From positions 837,047 through 901,046 of the forward strand of contig NW_006494865.1 in NCBI RefSeq assembly GCF_000471905.2: a stretch of 64,000 nucleotides of DNA, written 5' to 3'. Origin of the DNA: Amborella trichopoda (Eukaryota; Streptophyta; Magnoliopsida; Amborellales; Amborellaceae). Positions 11,244 to 22,520 of the stretch are shown in pieces. The position numbers and the translations under genes are program-made. The notes below the pieces were generated by a model. The model had not been told where the DNA came from. It worked only from the letters and a program-made list of their open reading frames with translations, and did not search any database. Each line of letters begins with the position of its first letter. Positions within the stretch are counted from its first letter, which is position 1.

Positions 11244-12185
11244 AACCTATTGAGCCCATGTAAGTGATTCATCTAATGAATTCACTCCCTAACTCATGGA
11301 AAACTTTTATATCCTCCCTCAGCTAGAAGGAAGGCCCCATAGTTGGAGGATCTCATCACGACAATTAAAGGAGAAGAAGAAAGGAGGAACTCAAAACATG
11401 CACTAACATCAATTCCAAGGGAGGCCGAACACATGATAAAATTTTCACCCTCTTTTAAACCTAAAAAAGGAAAGGATATAAACAATTTTGGAAAAAGGAT
11501 ATAAACAATTTTGGAAAGAGAGGAGGCAACAAAAAGAGAGATTTTGGAACACTAGAACTTGCTTTATTTGCAAGAAGGTGGACTATATAGTCAAGTATTG
11601 TCAATCCAACAAATTGATGGCACCAATAAGGAACTTACTTGTGTGATCTTTGAGACTTTGCTAGCCAAACCCAAGGGAGCTTCTTGGTGCCTTGACTCGG
11701 GAGCTACAGCTCATGTCTCAAACACCAAAGAAGGCATCCGCTCTTTTACTCTCATGGGGCCAGGAAAGCAACTTATTTATATAGGAGGAAACCAGAATAC
11801 CGATGTACTTGGAGTCAAAGATTTTGAGCTTATATTGAAGAGTGAGAGCATCTTGATCCTAAAGCAAGCACTTATGCTCCTGATATGAGGAAGTTCATGG
11901 TTTCGGTTCCCAAGATGGCTCTAACGAGATTCGTGACCACTTTCGTTGGAGATAAGGTGGTAGTCAAGATGGGTAACAATGATGTTATGATTGGACGTCT
12001 TGTGAATGGTTTATTTACTATTGAAATGAAAGAGAACATTGCTTATGTCTCGTCTCCTAATTATTTGGAGGCTACCCTATGACATATGAGGTTATGACAA
12101 ATTAATTACAAAAGAATGGAAAGATTGATAAAGGATGACATTCTTCAAAATTATGAGGGTGATTTATCGAAAGTGTGTGAGTCTT
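11244..12185 (+). pseudogene. Copia-1 gag tail, protease and pre-integrase region
   Basis: The tail of gag leads into the open frame 11,559-11,888, which has WCLDSGATAHVSNTK: the intact Asp-Ser-Gly protease triad of copia elements. The frame then shifts to 11,885-12,082 and the gag-pre-integrase region, with 'LSKVCESCV' near 12,165-12,190. The corresponding LWHMRLG position is damaged (stop near 12,080). In the family, the protease matures the polyprotein inside the particle. Confidence 0.75.
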
Positions 12186-13020
12186 GTGTATAAGGAAAAA
12201 AACCACCGAGGTAAAAAGAGCTACTAATATTTTAAAAATCATTCATAGTGACATATGTGGTCCTATGAATGTGGCTACCAAAAACGACAAAAGATATTTC
12301 ATCACTTTTATAAATGACCACTCGTGATATAGCCATGTATACTAATATACATAAAATTCGCAGCCTTAGAAAAGTTTAAAGAATATAAAGCCAAGGTAGA
12401 AAATCAAAGTCTTTAGAACTAATAGAGGGGGAAATATTCATCCAAACTTTTCAAAGAAATTTGTATTGAAAACGGAATCATCCATCAATACACCATGCCT
12501 TATACTCCCAAACAAAACGGTGTTGTCGATAGATCGAATATGACCTTGGTTGAAATGGTAAGGAGTATGATGGGGCATGCTATATTTTTCCTCGATTTTT
12601 TGGGAGAAGCCGTGTTGATGACATGTTATATCTTTAATCGGACTTTCACAAAAGTTGCCCCACTTACTCCTCACGAAATATTCACCGGTCGTGCTGCCTT
12701 CCTTGATCATCTAAAAGTTTGGAGTGTCTCAGCCCATATCCTAATCTTGCACCAAAATAGGATTAAACTTCAACCCAAAACTGTTAAGACCATTTCATGG
12801 AACTACCCAGACCGTGGTAAGGGCTATCGATTCTACAACCTTGAAATCGGGCCGGTTATTGATAGCTGTGATGCTCACTTCTTCGTCGAAGTATACCTCG
12901 AAGCAAGATTGAGTCACAAACAAGCTGACCTCTTTAAGGAAACAAAAAACAAAGGTGTGCTTCGAGAACCCGAACCCGAAACTTCAAATAGACTTGAGCC
13001 TGCACCCAAACCCTCAATTT
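12186..13020 (+). pseudogene. Copia-1 integrase remnant
   Basis: The catalytic core starts with IIHSDICGPMN (first Asp) near 12,240. The second Asp position reads RTNRGGN (Asp to Asn) near 12,415. The Glu position lies in GVVDRSNMTLVEMVRSMM (Glu to Asp) near 12,520. Two of the three DDE residues are therefore changed. The 12,495-13,022 frame continues through the C-terminal part (YIFNRTFTKVAPLTPHEIF) into a Glu/Pro-rich linker. The enzyme would insert cDNA into the genome; this copy cannot. Confidence 0.8.
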
Positions 13021-14075
13021 AAAATGAGCCTGAGACCAAACTGAGACGATGTGACCAAATTAACAAACCACCTTTGTACATAGAACACTATGTCTACTTG
13101 AGGGAACACTATGATAGAATTGGAGATGATTTATACTTTGAAGCTAAAAGCTATCATAAAGCCTTGTTTTGTCTTGAAAAAGAGTATTAGATAGAAGCCA
13201 TGAAGGATGAATATGCTTCCATTAACCAAGACCATGTTTGGGAATTAGTGCCACTACCTCAGAAACGTATGGCTATAGGATGTAAGTGGATTTTCAAGAA
13301 GTTAAACTCGGAAGGGAAAATAGAAAAATATAAAGCTAAGCTAATTACAAAGGGATTCGCCCAAAAAGTAGGGATAAATTATGATGAGACATTTTTCCCA
13401 ATTGCCAAATTTTCATCCATCAGAATCCTAATAGCCATAGGAGCCCATTTTGATTTTGAGGTTCATTAGATAGATGTCAAAATGGCTTTCCAAAATGGAG
13501 ATTTAGAAGAAGAAATCTACATGAGTCAACCCAAGGGATTTGAGGAAAAAGGAAAGGTAAACCTAATGTGTAAGCTTAACAAATCCCTCTATGGCCTAAA
13601 ACAAGCATCGCGTCAGTGGTACATAAAATTTCAAGAGATCATCGCCCTTGTAAGGTTTTTTATGAATAATGAAGACTATTGTATCTATCAAAATATCAAT
13701 GGGAGTAATGTGGTTTTTATTTCCTTGTATGTCGATGATATGTTAATTGTTTGTAGCTTGATTGTCCTAATAATAGAGACTAAAACTTTCCTTGTACAAC
13801 ACTTCGATATGAAGGATCTTAAAGAAGTTTCATTTGTTGGGCATCAAGATAACAAGAAATAGAAAAGAGAAAACTATCCAACTTTTTCAAACAACCTACT
13901 GCAAGAGGATACTGGAAAAGATTGATATGGATAAGTGTAGGCCCATGTCTATCCTAATAGACAAAAAGTCGAAGCTTAGAAATAAGATGTGTCCTATTGA
14001 AGATATTGATAAAAACCATGGAGAGAATGTCTTATATGAGCAGTTGAGTCCCTTATGTACGGCATGATGGGAACA
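13021..14075 (+). pseudogene. Copia-1 reverse transcriptase remnant
   Basis: Open stretches 13,200-13,469 and 13,482-13,862 are separated by a single stop (13,467-13,469). They give KWIFKKLNSEGKIEKYKAKL, then the palm motifs EEEIYMSQPKGFEEKG, NKSLYGLKQASRQWY and the intact catalytic LYVDDMLIV (YVDD at 13,728-13,739). The reading then shifts frame (13,834-14,067), with the conserved YCKRILEKIDMDKC. The catalytic box is preserved but the frame is not. Confidence 0.85.
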
Positions 14076-14735
14076 AGGGTCTGACTTGTTTTTCTTTATG
14101 AGCATGGTTAGCTGATTCTAATGCAATCATGGAGATGTGCATTGGAGGGAGGTTAAGAGAATCCTCAGATATTTTAAAAGGGACCATGAACGAAATGCTT
14201 ACATACAAAGGAGGAAATAAAATATCAATTGAGGGGTATTCAGATGCAAGTTATCTCGCGAATCCAGATAATGCAAATGCCACATCTAGATATGTGTTTA
14301 TTCTTGGATGGGGTGCAATTTCTTGGAACTCAAACAAACATGATATGGTGGCATTATCCACCATGGAGGCTGAATACGTCGCATGTTGTTTGGCGGCCAA
14401 GGAGATCATATGAATTCAGAAATTTCTTAATCTACTCAATTTTTATCCCGTGCGTTGCGGGGCAGTAAGGATCTTCTGCAACAATACGGCGGCAATTTAC
14501 GTATCAAAGGAGCCACGTTTTCATAAGAAATCTAAACACATAAAATCGTATTTCTATCACTTGAGGAATGAGGTGAGATTGAGAGAGATCAAGATTAGCT
14601 ATATATTCATCAATCTGATGATTACAGATCTTCTAAAGAAAAGGGCTTCCCCTAATATTTTTATAAGACATGTGAGAGAGATGTGGATGAGAGAAAATAA
14701 GGAAGAGAGATTGTAAGGCATTTAAGGACCAAGTG
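14076..14735 (+). pseudogene. Copia-1 RNase H remnant
   Basis: Frame 14,129-14,413 has GYSDASYLANPDNA (catalytic Asp) and LSTMEAEYVACCLAAKE (catalytic Glu), followed after a stop and shift by FCNNTAAIYVSKEPRFHKKS, where the usual Asp-Asn is Asn-Asn. The C-terminus, KHIKSYFYHLRNEV and so on, runs to about 14,716. It ends just before the polypurine-like AAGTGGGAGA and the LTR. Confidence 0.8.
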
Positions 14736-16094
14736 GGAGATATTGGGTAAGTGTAGCCATTAAAGGCCTTATTAGTATATTTGATATAATGGAAGATGAA
14801 TACAGTGGGAGTGTGGTTCCTCGTAGATCATAACTAAGAAAATAATATTTGCTAATATTGAACTGTGCTTGAAGGTCTAAGCTAGTCGGTTGGAAAAATC
14901 ATATGTTACCTAAGCATAGAAAACTATTCGATAAGGGTTATAATAGTCATCCCTTGATGAAGTCGGAGTATCCCAAGATGAGTGAGCTGAGGGACTGTGT
15001 GATCCTTGTGTGCGATGGTGACCTTCAAAGACGAGGGTCAAAGCATCATCTATGTACCATCACACTGCATGTATAGTGATAGTTATTTCGAGAAAGCGAA
15101 CTACCTTTTAGAGTTAAGCTTATGCATGTACGAGATATACCCCTATGCGCCATAAGAGATGTGGTCGCATCAGGTCTAGGTAACCTTAGCACGTCTCTAG
15201 GAGAGAACTTAAAATCCACAAACTGTGATTACAACCGCTTGGCTCATCAACCAAACTTTAGTGACCCACTAATGAGCCCCTGCATAGACTGTGGGTCTTA
15301 GAAAATACTGGGTTGGTTGATAAAGCAAGTGTGGACCGTAGTCCACGATTGAAGGTGGAGTGCCCCAAAATGTTTATTCCTAGACCGCATAGATCCTTAT
15401 CCCATCTAATAATATTAATTGTATTTATTTTATGATTATATGATTTTAAAATTATTATTTGAATTTTTTTAAATCTCTGGATATTTTATTTATAAAATTT
15501 TGATTTATAAAAACAAAGATATTGATTTTTCAATGTTTTAAGTATTCAAATTAATTATAAAATCTTTTATTAATTTTTAAATATTTAAAAATAACATTGA
15601 GGGCCCATTATGCACATGGGCCCACCATGGCCTAAATTGGTGGGGCCAACAAAGCCAGGTGGCACGCCCAATTTTAGGGGCTTCCTGGTCCCATGGGTGG
15701 CACACCCCACTTTTAGGGTTTCCTATTTTATAGGGTGGAATTGAAAAAGCGTAATAACTTTGGCTTGGAGGCCAAGTTATTATGAAATTTGGATATGTGA
15801 AATTGAGGAAGATTTGAATGAATATTTAAAAGCTTGATAAGGCTTATGCATATTTTATATAAAGCTCAATATTAAGATTAATATTATCTTATTTGATTTC
15901 TATTGATGGGATAATGGTCAAAGAAAACAAGGGGATAAATGCTCTAACACCTTCCATACCATGTTGATGGCCCATTTATAGAATGGATGACTCAAAATTC
16001 TCACCCCATAAGTCACCGATGATCAACGTTCATATTCAATCTACAAGAAGAGGCAAGCCATAGATATCCTAAGAAACTCTCATCATATTTTTGC

Positions 16095-16106
16095 ACTATA
16101 AAAAGA
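16095..16106 (+). promoter_or_regulatory. TATA box of copia-1 LTR
   Basis: CACTATAAAAAG is conserved at the matching place in the copia-2 3' LTR (26,400-26,411). It is the best candidate for the U3 core promoter of this family. Confidence 0.6.
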
Positions 16107-16190
16107 TGACCCCTTGCCCAGGATTGTCTACACACACTAATTTCCCTCTTCTCTCTCTCTAAATATTTCCCTCTCTCTTTTATAGCAATA

Positions 16191-16340
16191 GGGGGCACGC
16201 CCCAACCCTGAAAGTTTCTCTTTCTCTCTAGACCATACATAGAGGGCACGCCCCACATTTTGGACTATGTCTCTCTCTCTAGGTTGACCTAAGGGGCACG
16301 CCCCACCTAGCTGGTGTTCTATCTCCCTCTCATCTTGGTT
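16191..16340 (+). repeat. 50-bp array with GGGGCACGCCCC boxes
   Basis: Three near-palindromic boxes (GGGGCACGCCCC or AGGGCACGCCCC) at 16,191, 16,243 and 16,293 are spaced about 50 bp apart by CT-rich tracts, just downstream of the TATA box. Degenerate boxes lie upstream at about 15,660 and 15,700. Copia-2 has related boxes at about 26,020, 26,496 and 26,551. The array should lie in the transcribed R/U5 part of the LTR. Confidence 0.75.
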
Positions 16341-16845
16341 TGATGAACCTAAGGGTTGAGTAGTATCAACTAGATGCTATCTTGAATGAACTAGGTTTTA
16401 TGAGTTTGTACCTAAGTTCGAATTTTGTGATCAAGATGAGTTCATGGTTCCATTAGAGAGTTTGCTTTGAAACTTGTTTTACCATTGAGATCGAAGGTTG
16501 ATTGTTGATCATGCACCATAGAATGGTGGTGACTCGGTGGAGGGTATAATAAGCCCGATTGAGGTAATCTTTAGCATTCTTCTTTTTATTTCTTGCCTTT
16601 TCAATTATATTGTCTTTACATTCTCAAACACAAGAGAAGTATTGATTATTTTCTTTGTTTAAAGAAAATTAGTTTAATGGCATCAAGGTTTTAAGATCTT
16701 GGATTTGTTGGTTTTACTTTTATTTTTCTTTAAGCAAGAATTATTGAAACAAGACCACTTATAAGTAATCTTTGCCGGGAAAAAAAAGGGTGAAAAGAAT
16801 AAAAATATATATATTCCCCAGTAAGATACTTTTATTTTGAGTTTG

Positions 16846-17029
16846 ATTGGACCTGCAGTGGCAAAGCCTCATCAACCAGGTGTACTCTCTTCGCTCTCTT
16901 TCTCCTTACCCCGGTGGCTTTAAGCATCTTTGTTGACGGTTGGCTTGTGTAGCATCAAAACACAAGGGACGTGTTGTTGGATACATATTGTTGTACCCTC
17001 GCTTCTAACTATTAAATTGAAAAGTATAG
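16846..17029. other. Short spacer after copia-1
   Basis: I see no gene or repeat of note in this stretch. Confidence 0.5.
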
Positions 17030-17240
17030 AGAAAGATCTTTACTTTTAGTATAAGAAGGTCACAACCACTTTGGCCATCAGATTTAAATCGAGTGGTTGT
17101 ATTTCTTGAGTAGACTCAGCATTCAAAAAACATTTCTCCAACTTCGTGATACACCCTAAGCCTCCAAATTTAATGTCTTGTGGCTAAGAGTGAGCGTGAT
17201 CCCTTTGTAATAAATGATCTTGTAGTATATAATCATTTAT
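17030..17240. mobile_element. MITE family B, diverged copy
   Basis: Shares with the copies at 51,572, 58,988 and 59,191 the inner pattern 'aaggtcacaac...ttcgtgatacac...' and the ends 'gatctttac...' and '...taataaatgatct'. It is about 200 bp long and non-coding. Confidence 0.55.
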
Positions 17241-17260
17241 TTATTCACCTAGACTCCTAT

Positions 17261-17806
17261 GGAAAAGGGGAAAGCTTTCTATGTGACCCCACCCAAATAT
17301 ATAGTACATGTGTCCCTTGTTCTCAGCCGTCAAATCTGAGTAGATAGCTGAGATGGCTTGAGTAAAAAAGTCACAAGCTAGCTCTTAATTGTCAGATCTT
17401 GATCAGATGGCTCATAGTTTTTATTTTTTATTTTTTACTCTATAAATAATTTTGGAAAAAAATTTGGGGCATGCATAGATCTAATAGGGGAGCACATGAT
17501 AAAAAACAAAAAAAAAAAAAAAATTATGGTGATGAGAAATTTTCATAATACCCGTGAAATTATATGAGGGTCATGTAATTTTATAGAAAATAATTTTTTG
17601 TATTTTTTCCAGGTTTGCCCTAATTTTAAGATGAAACGTCCAAAATTTCATCCAAAAATAGTTTGTAGAAAAAAATGAAAAATAAAACATGTTTAGTGTG
17701 GTATTGTAGTATAAACAATCATAACTATTCGATTCAGATCGAAAAGTTAATAAGAGAGCCACATATAACGTACATGTTGTTGGGGTCACATGGAAACATT
17801 TTCCAG
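17261..17806. mobile_element. MITE-like foldback element, about 545 bp
   Basis: The ends are inverted: TTTCTATGTGACCCCA at 17,276-17,291 pairs with TGGGGTCACATGGAAA at 17,781-17,796, and pairing continues inward over 'gtacatgt'. There is no coding capacity; the minus-strand frame 17,571-17,864 only crosses its edge. Target duplications were not resolved. Confidence 0.6.
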
Positions 17807-18110
17807 TAATTTTAGAAGTGATGTCCTTGTGATTGTGCCGGGTGTCTTGACAACGTCTCCGCAAGTGAGTTATTCAAGTGCGATTTCTCTGAAAGTAATT
17901 AAGCTTTCAAAACTGCTTTTCTTCTAGCTTTATTTTTCACTATATGCCATATATTTAAATGATTAATTGTTATATGATGTAAAATTTAACAGCTTCGGGT
18001 GTAATATAAAGTTTGAAAATAGGGAAAATTCTAGGCACCCTCTTGGACCGTAATCTCTTGGCATGTTCCCCCAAGTATTTTTCAACGACATATTAACTTT
18101 AATACTATTT
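17807..18110. other. AT-rich spacer
   Basis: I see no gene or clear repeat. Confidence 0.5.
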
Positions 18111-18668
18111 ATCCACGTCTAGTAAAGAAATGATTTTTTAGGACTAAAATACTCCTATAAATACTTTAAAATTTTAGGTATTTTGCCTCTCTACAAATAT
18201 AAAATTTTATATAGTTTCTCTCTAAAGTTTTGAGACAGTTTATTTCTCTGAAAATCAAAATTTTGTCAATCTAAAATTTCTGAGTCTATGTTTCTAAAAA
18301 TTTCATAGACAATCACTCGATCTAAAACAGAGAAATTTAATATAGTTTTTCTCTCTAAAAATTTTGAGATAAAAATACTACTTATTTTTGCATCCACCTC
18401 TAAGTAAAATAATAGTTTTTTAGGACCAAAATACTCCTAGAAATACTTTCAAATTTGAGATGTTTTGTCTCTCTAAAAATTTAAAATGTGATATAGTTTC
18501 TCTCTAAAGTTTTGAGATAGTTTATCCCTATAAAAAATCAAAATTTTGTCAATCTAAAAATTAAGAGATTGCCTCTCTTTCTAAAATTTTTATAGACAAT
18601 CTCTCTATCTAAAATTGAGAAATTTGATATAGTTTCCCTCTCTAAAAATTTTAAGATAATTTCTCCCT
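18111..18668. repeat. Tandem duplication, period 282 bp
   Basis: Two AT-rich copies are offset by 282 bp ('ggactaaaatactcct' at 18,141 and 'ggaccaaaatactcct' at 18,423). Both contain 'atagtttctctctaaagtttt' and 'gtcaatctaaaa'. They are strongly similar but moderately diverged, and non-coding. Confidence 0.85.
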
Positions 18669-18796
18669 CTAAAATTTTAAAATTTGAATTTTTTAAATAG
18701 AAAAACTATCTTAAGTACACATAAGGTGTTTTTGTCCTAAAATGGCTACTTTCTTACTTGTGGGGTGGGGTAAATGTAAAAATAAATGAAACTAGA

Positions 18797-18845
18797 TTTG
18801 TTGAGATTGAGAGAGATTGAGATTAGCTACATATTAACATATCAC
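18797..18845 (+). mobile_element. Stray copia RNase H 3'-end fragment
   Basis: 'gagattgagagagattgaga' followed by 'ttagctacatatta' matches the end of copia-2 pol at 24,916-24,952. It stands in direct orientation and is fused at its right edge to an inverted LTR piece, so it is not part of an intact element. Confidence 0.75.
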
Positions 18846-19795
18846 AATTGGGAATGCAAAGACAACTTTCAATCTCAACTGAGAAAGCAATTTTAGGTCA
18901 AACCCTCCAATAGAACTTTGAACTCCTCTTGATCATAAATTTCAAACTTAGGTATATCCCACAAAACCTAGTTTAAGAGAGATGACATCTATTTACTTCT
19001 ACCCAACCCTTGGATCATCACAAAACAAGATGAGAGATAGAGTTCTATCTAAATGGGACGTGCCCCCTAATTTTCATAAGAGAGAGGGCTTTTCTTACCT
19101 AAGTGGGGTGTGCCCCCTATTTTGGCATTTTAGAGATATAGAAATTTACAGAGAGAATAGAGATTTTGGTGTATAGATATTTATGGGCATGAGGTCCTTT
19201 TTCTAGAGTACAAAAATAGGATTGGGGTTTCTAAGGGTTTCCCATGAGTTGCCCCATCTTGTATGAGATTGAATATATACTATTAATCTTGAGTGACTTG
19301 TGGGGTGAGAGATTTAAGCCCTCCATTCTATAGATGGGCTATCAACATCATATGGAAGGTGCTAGAACATTTATCCCCCATTCCTAAACCATTTTTCCAT
19401 CAATAGAAATTAAAAAAATTGATTCAATCATAATATTGTGCTAACCAAAAAATATGCACAAACCTCCTCATGTTTTCCAAAAATCCATTCAAAGCTTCCT
19501 CAAGGCAAAGGCTTTCTAAAGCATCACAAAGCTTTTTTTTCAAACCAAAGATTGATCGAACAAAATTGGAAAGCTCCTTGGAGTGGGGTGTGCCACCCAA
19601 GGCGGCACTCATTGGCCCCACCCACATTACAATGGTAGGCTCATAAAGCTTATTGGGCCTCCCATATAATAATCAAATTAATTAAAATGTTATATGATTT
19701 TTAAAAATTCATAAAATTCAATTCAAATAATTAAATCAATTTAAAATAAATATCTATGTTTTTATAAATCCAAATTTGATAAATAAAATATCCAG
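18846..19795 (-). repeat. Inverted copia LTR segment
   Basis: The reverse complement of this stretch aligns with about 25,820-26,775 of the copia-2 3' LTR, including the TATA region, the 'taggattggggtttctaagg' block and GC-boxes in opposite orientation (GGACGTGCCCC at 19,054, GGGGTGTGCCCC at 19,108). It directly abuts a forward LTR piece at 19,796. The frames at 18,982 and 19,424-19,638 are by-products. Confidence 0.88.
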
Positions 19796-20241
19796 ATGAG
19801 CTTTCCAATGAGCCCCTGCATGGACTATGGGTCATGGGCAACAGCTGGTCGGTCTGAAAAAGCAAGTATGGACCGTAGACCACAGCTGAAGGTAGAGTGC
19901 CCCAATGTTTATTTATTTAATTCCTTGACCATATGGATTATTTTCCCATCTAATGAACTTATTTATATTTGTTTTAATAATATATCATTTTTAGAATTGT
20001 TATTTGAATTTTTTTAGATCTCTGGATATCAAATTTGGATTTATAAAAACAGAGATATTGATTTTAAAAAATTGGTTTAGGGCCATATTTAAGTATATTG
20101 TGTTTTTTTTCTTTGAAGCAAGAGTTTATTGTAATAAGACTACTTGTAAGTAATCTTTGCCGAAAGAAAAGAATAAGAGTGAAAAGGAAGAAAAATAAGA
20201 AATATATATACCCTGATAATATCACATTAGTCTTTCTTTCA
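19796..20241 (+). repeat. 5' LTR remnant of copia-2, internally deleted
   Basis: 19,805-20,070 matches 25,603-25,875 of the 3' LTR. The sequence then jumps to the part matching 26,985-27,119, ending ...TCTTTCTTTCA at 20,241 directly before the primer site. About 1.1 kb of the LTR, including its TATA box, is missing in direct orientation. Confidence 0.88.
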
Positions 20242-20242
20242 T

Positions 20243-20254
20243 TGGTATCAGAGT
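20243..20254 (+). promoter_or_regulatory. Primer-binding site (tRNA-iMet type)
   Basis: TGGTATCAGAGT lies one base after the LTR end. It matches the usual plant copia site complementary to the 3' end of initiator methionine tRNA (TGGTATCAGAGC), with one mismatch at the last base. Confidence 0.85.
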
Positions 20255-20273
20255 TATAGTTATTTGTTGCCAT

Positions 20274-21120
20274 TATGAGTCTTTTCCTTTTATTGAGTCT
20301 AGATCTAACTTGGGAATAAAAGATATGGTTGTTCTTACCTTCATCTCAGTGATCCTAAAAGTCAAAAGGTTTGATGGGACCAATTATTCCTCTTAGAAAA
20401 GAAAAATTGGACATGTCCGTCATGAGGAATACTTGCATGAGATGCTCTATGAGCATCGTCCACATCGTCCAAGTGTCTACTCATCTCAAGCTATCAAATA
20501 TGAGTATGCTACTTGGAAACGCAAAAACTTGAGATGTAAGTACATCCTTTTGCGCTACAACCGACTCGTATGCTTCCAAGTATGAGTCAATTTTCATTGT
20601 AAGTGGAATCTATGATAGGTTTGAGAGGGAGTCTACGGATCATTCTCTCATGAAACAAGCTATGGCTATGAAGAAGTACAATGAGTAAAAGATGGTCGAG
20701 GAAACTAAATTATTGGATCGTGTGTAAACCTTTTGTGCACTAGTTCGAGAGATAGAAGACACCAACACGAAATCTATTAAACCCATGCAAGTGATTCATC
20801 TCATTAATTCACTTTCTAACTCATTGGAAATGTTTGTATCTTCTCTCTCCGCTCGACGAAAGGCCCCGATGTTGGAGGAGCTCATCACAACCATCAAAGG
20901 AGAAGAAGAAAAAAGGAATCCAAAGTATGCACTGACATCGACACCAACTTAAAAAGAGGTCGTACACATGGTAAAATATCAACCCTCTTTTAAACCAAAT
21001 AAATGAAAGGGAAGAAACAATTTTAGAAATAGAATGGATGACAATAAGAGAGATTTTGGAAATAAAAGAGGAAAGAGAGAGACTAGGACTTGCTTTACTT
21101 GCAAGAAGGTGACTACATAG
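20274..21120 (+). pseudogene. Copia-2 gag remnant
   Basis: The likely start is the ATG at about 20,276 after the primer site. Broken frames give a copia gag (UBN2-like) with KSIKPMQVIHLINSLSNSLE and LEELITTIKGEEEKRN, then a basic stretch and a zinc-knuckle-like CFTCKKV. The knuckle at the second copy (about 21,880-21,925) reads CFICKKVGYLTNYC, with Tyr for the His ligand. Stops are numerous. Confidence 0.75.
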
Positions 21121-22520
21121 CTAAGTATTTTTGCTCCAACAAATTTGGTTGGACCAACAAGGAAGTTGATTTTGTGGTCTCTGAAACAATAGCCGACCCC
21201 GATGGAGCTTCTTGGTGTCTTGACTGAGGAGTTACGGTTCATGTCACAAATACAAAGATGGCTTCCTCGCTTTTTCTCCCATAGGGCCAGGTGAGCAACA
21301 CATCTATATGGGAGGGAACCAAAAGAGCGACGTGGTTGGAGTCGAGGATTTTGAGCTGAAGAGTGTGAGCATCTTGATCCTAAAGCAAAAACTTTATGCT
21401 CCCAATATGAGGAAGTGTTTGGTTTCGATTCCCAATATGGCTCAAGCGAGTTTTATGATCAGTTTCGTTAGAGAGAAGGTGGTAATCAAGAAGGGCGATA
21501 ATGTTGTTATGACTGTACATTTTGTGGATGATTTATTTACTATTGAAATGAAAGAGAAGGTTGCTTATATCTCATTCCCTAATGGTTTGGATCCTATCCT
21601 ATGGCATATGAAATTAGGATACATTAATTACAAAAGAATGAAAAAATTTAAAAAAGATGGTATTCTTCAAAATTATAAGGGAAATTTATCGAAAGTATGT
21701 ACACATGGTAAAATCTCAACCGTCTTTTAAACCAAAGAAAGGAAAGAGAGGCCGTACACATGGTATAATATCAACCCTCTTTTAAACCAAAAAAACAAGA
21801 AGGGAAGAACCAATTTTAAAAAGAGAAGAGATGACAAGAAAAGAGATTTTGGAAATAAAGGAAGAAAAAAATAGACTAGGACTTGCTTTATTTGCAAGAA
21901 AGTGGGATACTTAACTAACTATTGTTGGCCCAACAAATTTGGTGGGGCCAACAACGAACTTACTTTTGTGGTCTCTGAGACGTTATTCGACCCCAAGGGA
22001 GCTTCTTGGTGTCTTAACTCAGAAGTTACGGTTCATGTCACAAACACCAAAGATGGCTTCTACTCTTTTTCTCCCATGGGGCCGAGTGAGCAACACATCT
22101 ATATTGGAGGTAACCAAAAGATCGATGTGGTTGGAGTCGGGGATTTTAAACTTAAATTGAAGAGTGGGAGCATATTGATCCTATAGCAACCAGTTTATGC
22201 TCCCAATATGAGGAAGTTCCTGGTTTCAGTTCTCAATATGGCTCAAGCGAGTTTTGTGCCACTTTCATTGGAGAGAAGGTGGTAGTCAAGAAGGGCAATT
22301 ATGTTGTTATGACCAGACGTCTAGTGGATGGTTTATTTACTATTGAAATGAAAGTGAATGTTGTTTATGTCTCTTTCCCTAGTGGTTTGGATCCTACCCT
22401 ATGGCATATGAAGTTAAGAGACATTAATTACAAAAGAATAGAAAGATTGAAATAAGACGGTATTCTTAAAAATTATAAGGGAGATTTAATGGAATTGTGT
22501 GAGTCTTATATGCAAGAAAA
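20950..22520 (+). repeat. Internal tandem duplication in copia-2 (about 790 bp)
   Basis: Two copies cover the gag end, protease and pre-integrase region, about 20,950-21,697 and 21,698-22,520. 'ggagcttcttggtgtctt' occurs at about 21,205 and 21,999, and 'gtacacatggta' at about 20,952, 21,699 and 21,753. In the first copy the protease reads through a TGA; in the second the triad reads NSEVT, so both are inactive. The joint lies inside the pre-integrase part (after 'gaaagtatgt'). Confidence 0.88.

Larger units (their letters stand above)
11244..16845 (+). mobile_element. Copia-1: Ty1/copia retrotransposon, 5' end missing
   Basis: From the last part of gag to the 3' LTR, the order protease, integrase, RT, RNase H identifies Ty1/copia. 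It is closely related to copia-2 (20,242-27,119) over its whole length. The 5' LTR and most of gag are absent. The homology starts abruptly at the end of the gypsy LTR, consistent with the gypsy element having inserted into copia-1 gag. Stops and frameshifts are frequent. Confidence 0.85.
14741..16845 (+). repeat. 3' LTR of copia-1
   Basis: Aligns along its length with the copia-2 3' LTR (25,084-27,119). The first bases read TATTGGG where copia-2 has TGTTGGG. A conserved TATA box (CACTATAAAAAG) lies at 16,095-16,106. The end near 16,845 is blurred: after TTCCCCAGTAAGATA the similarity fades. Length is about 2.1 kb, long for a copia LTR. Open frames in it are not genes. Confidence 0.85.

Noticed and set aside
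16013-16258. Minus-strand frame of 81 codons
   Set aside because: It crosses the CT-rich box array of the copia-1 LTR; the same region in the other LTR is not open.
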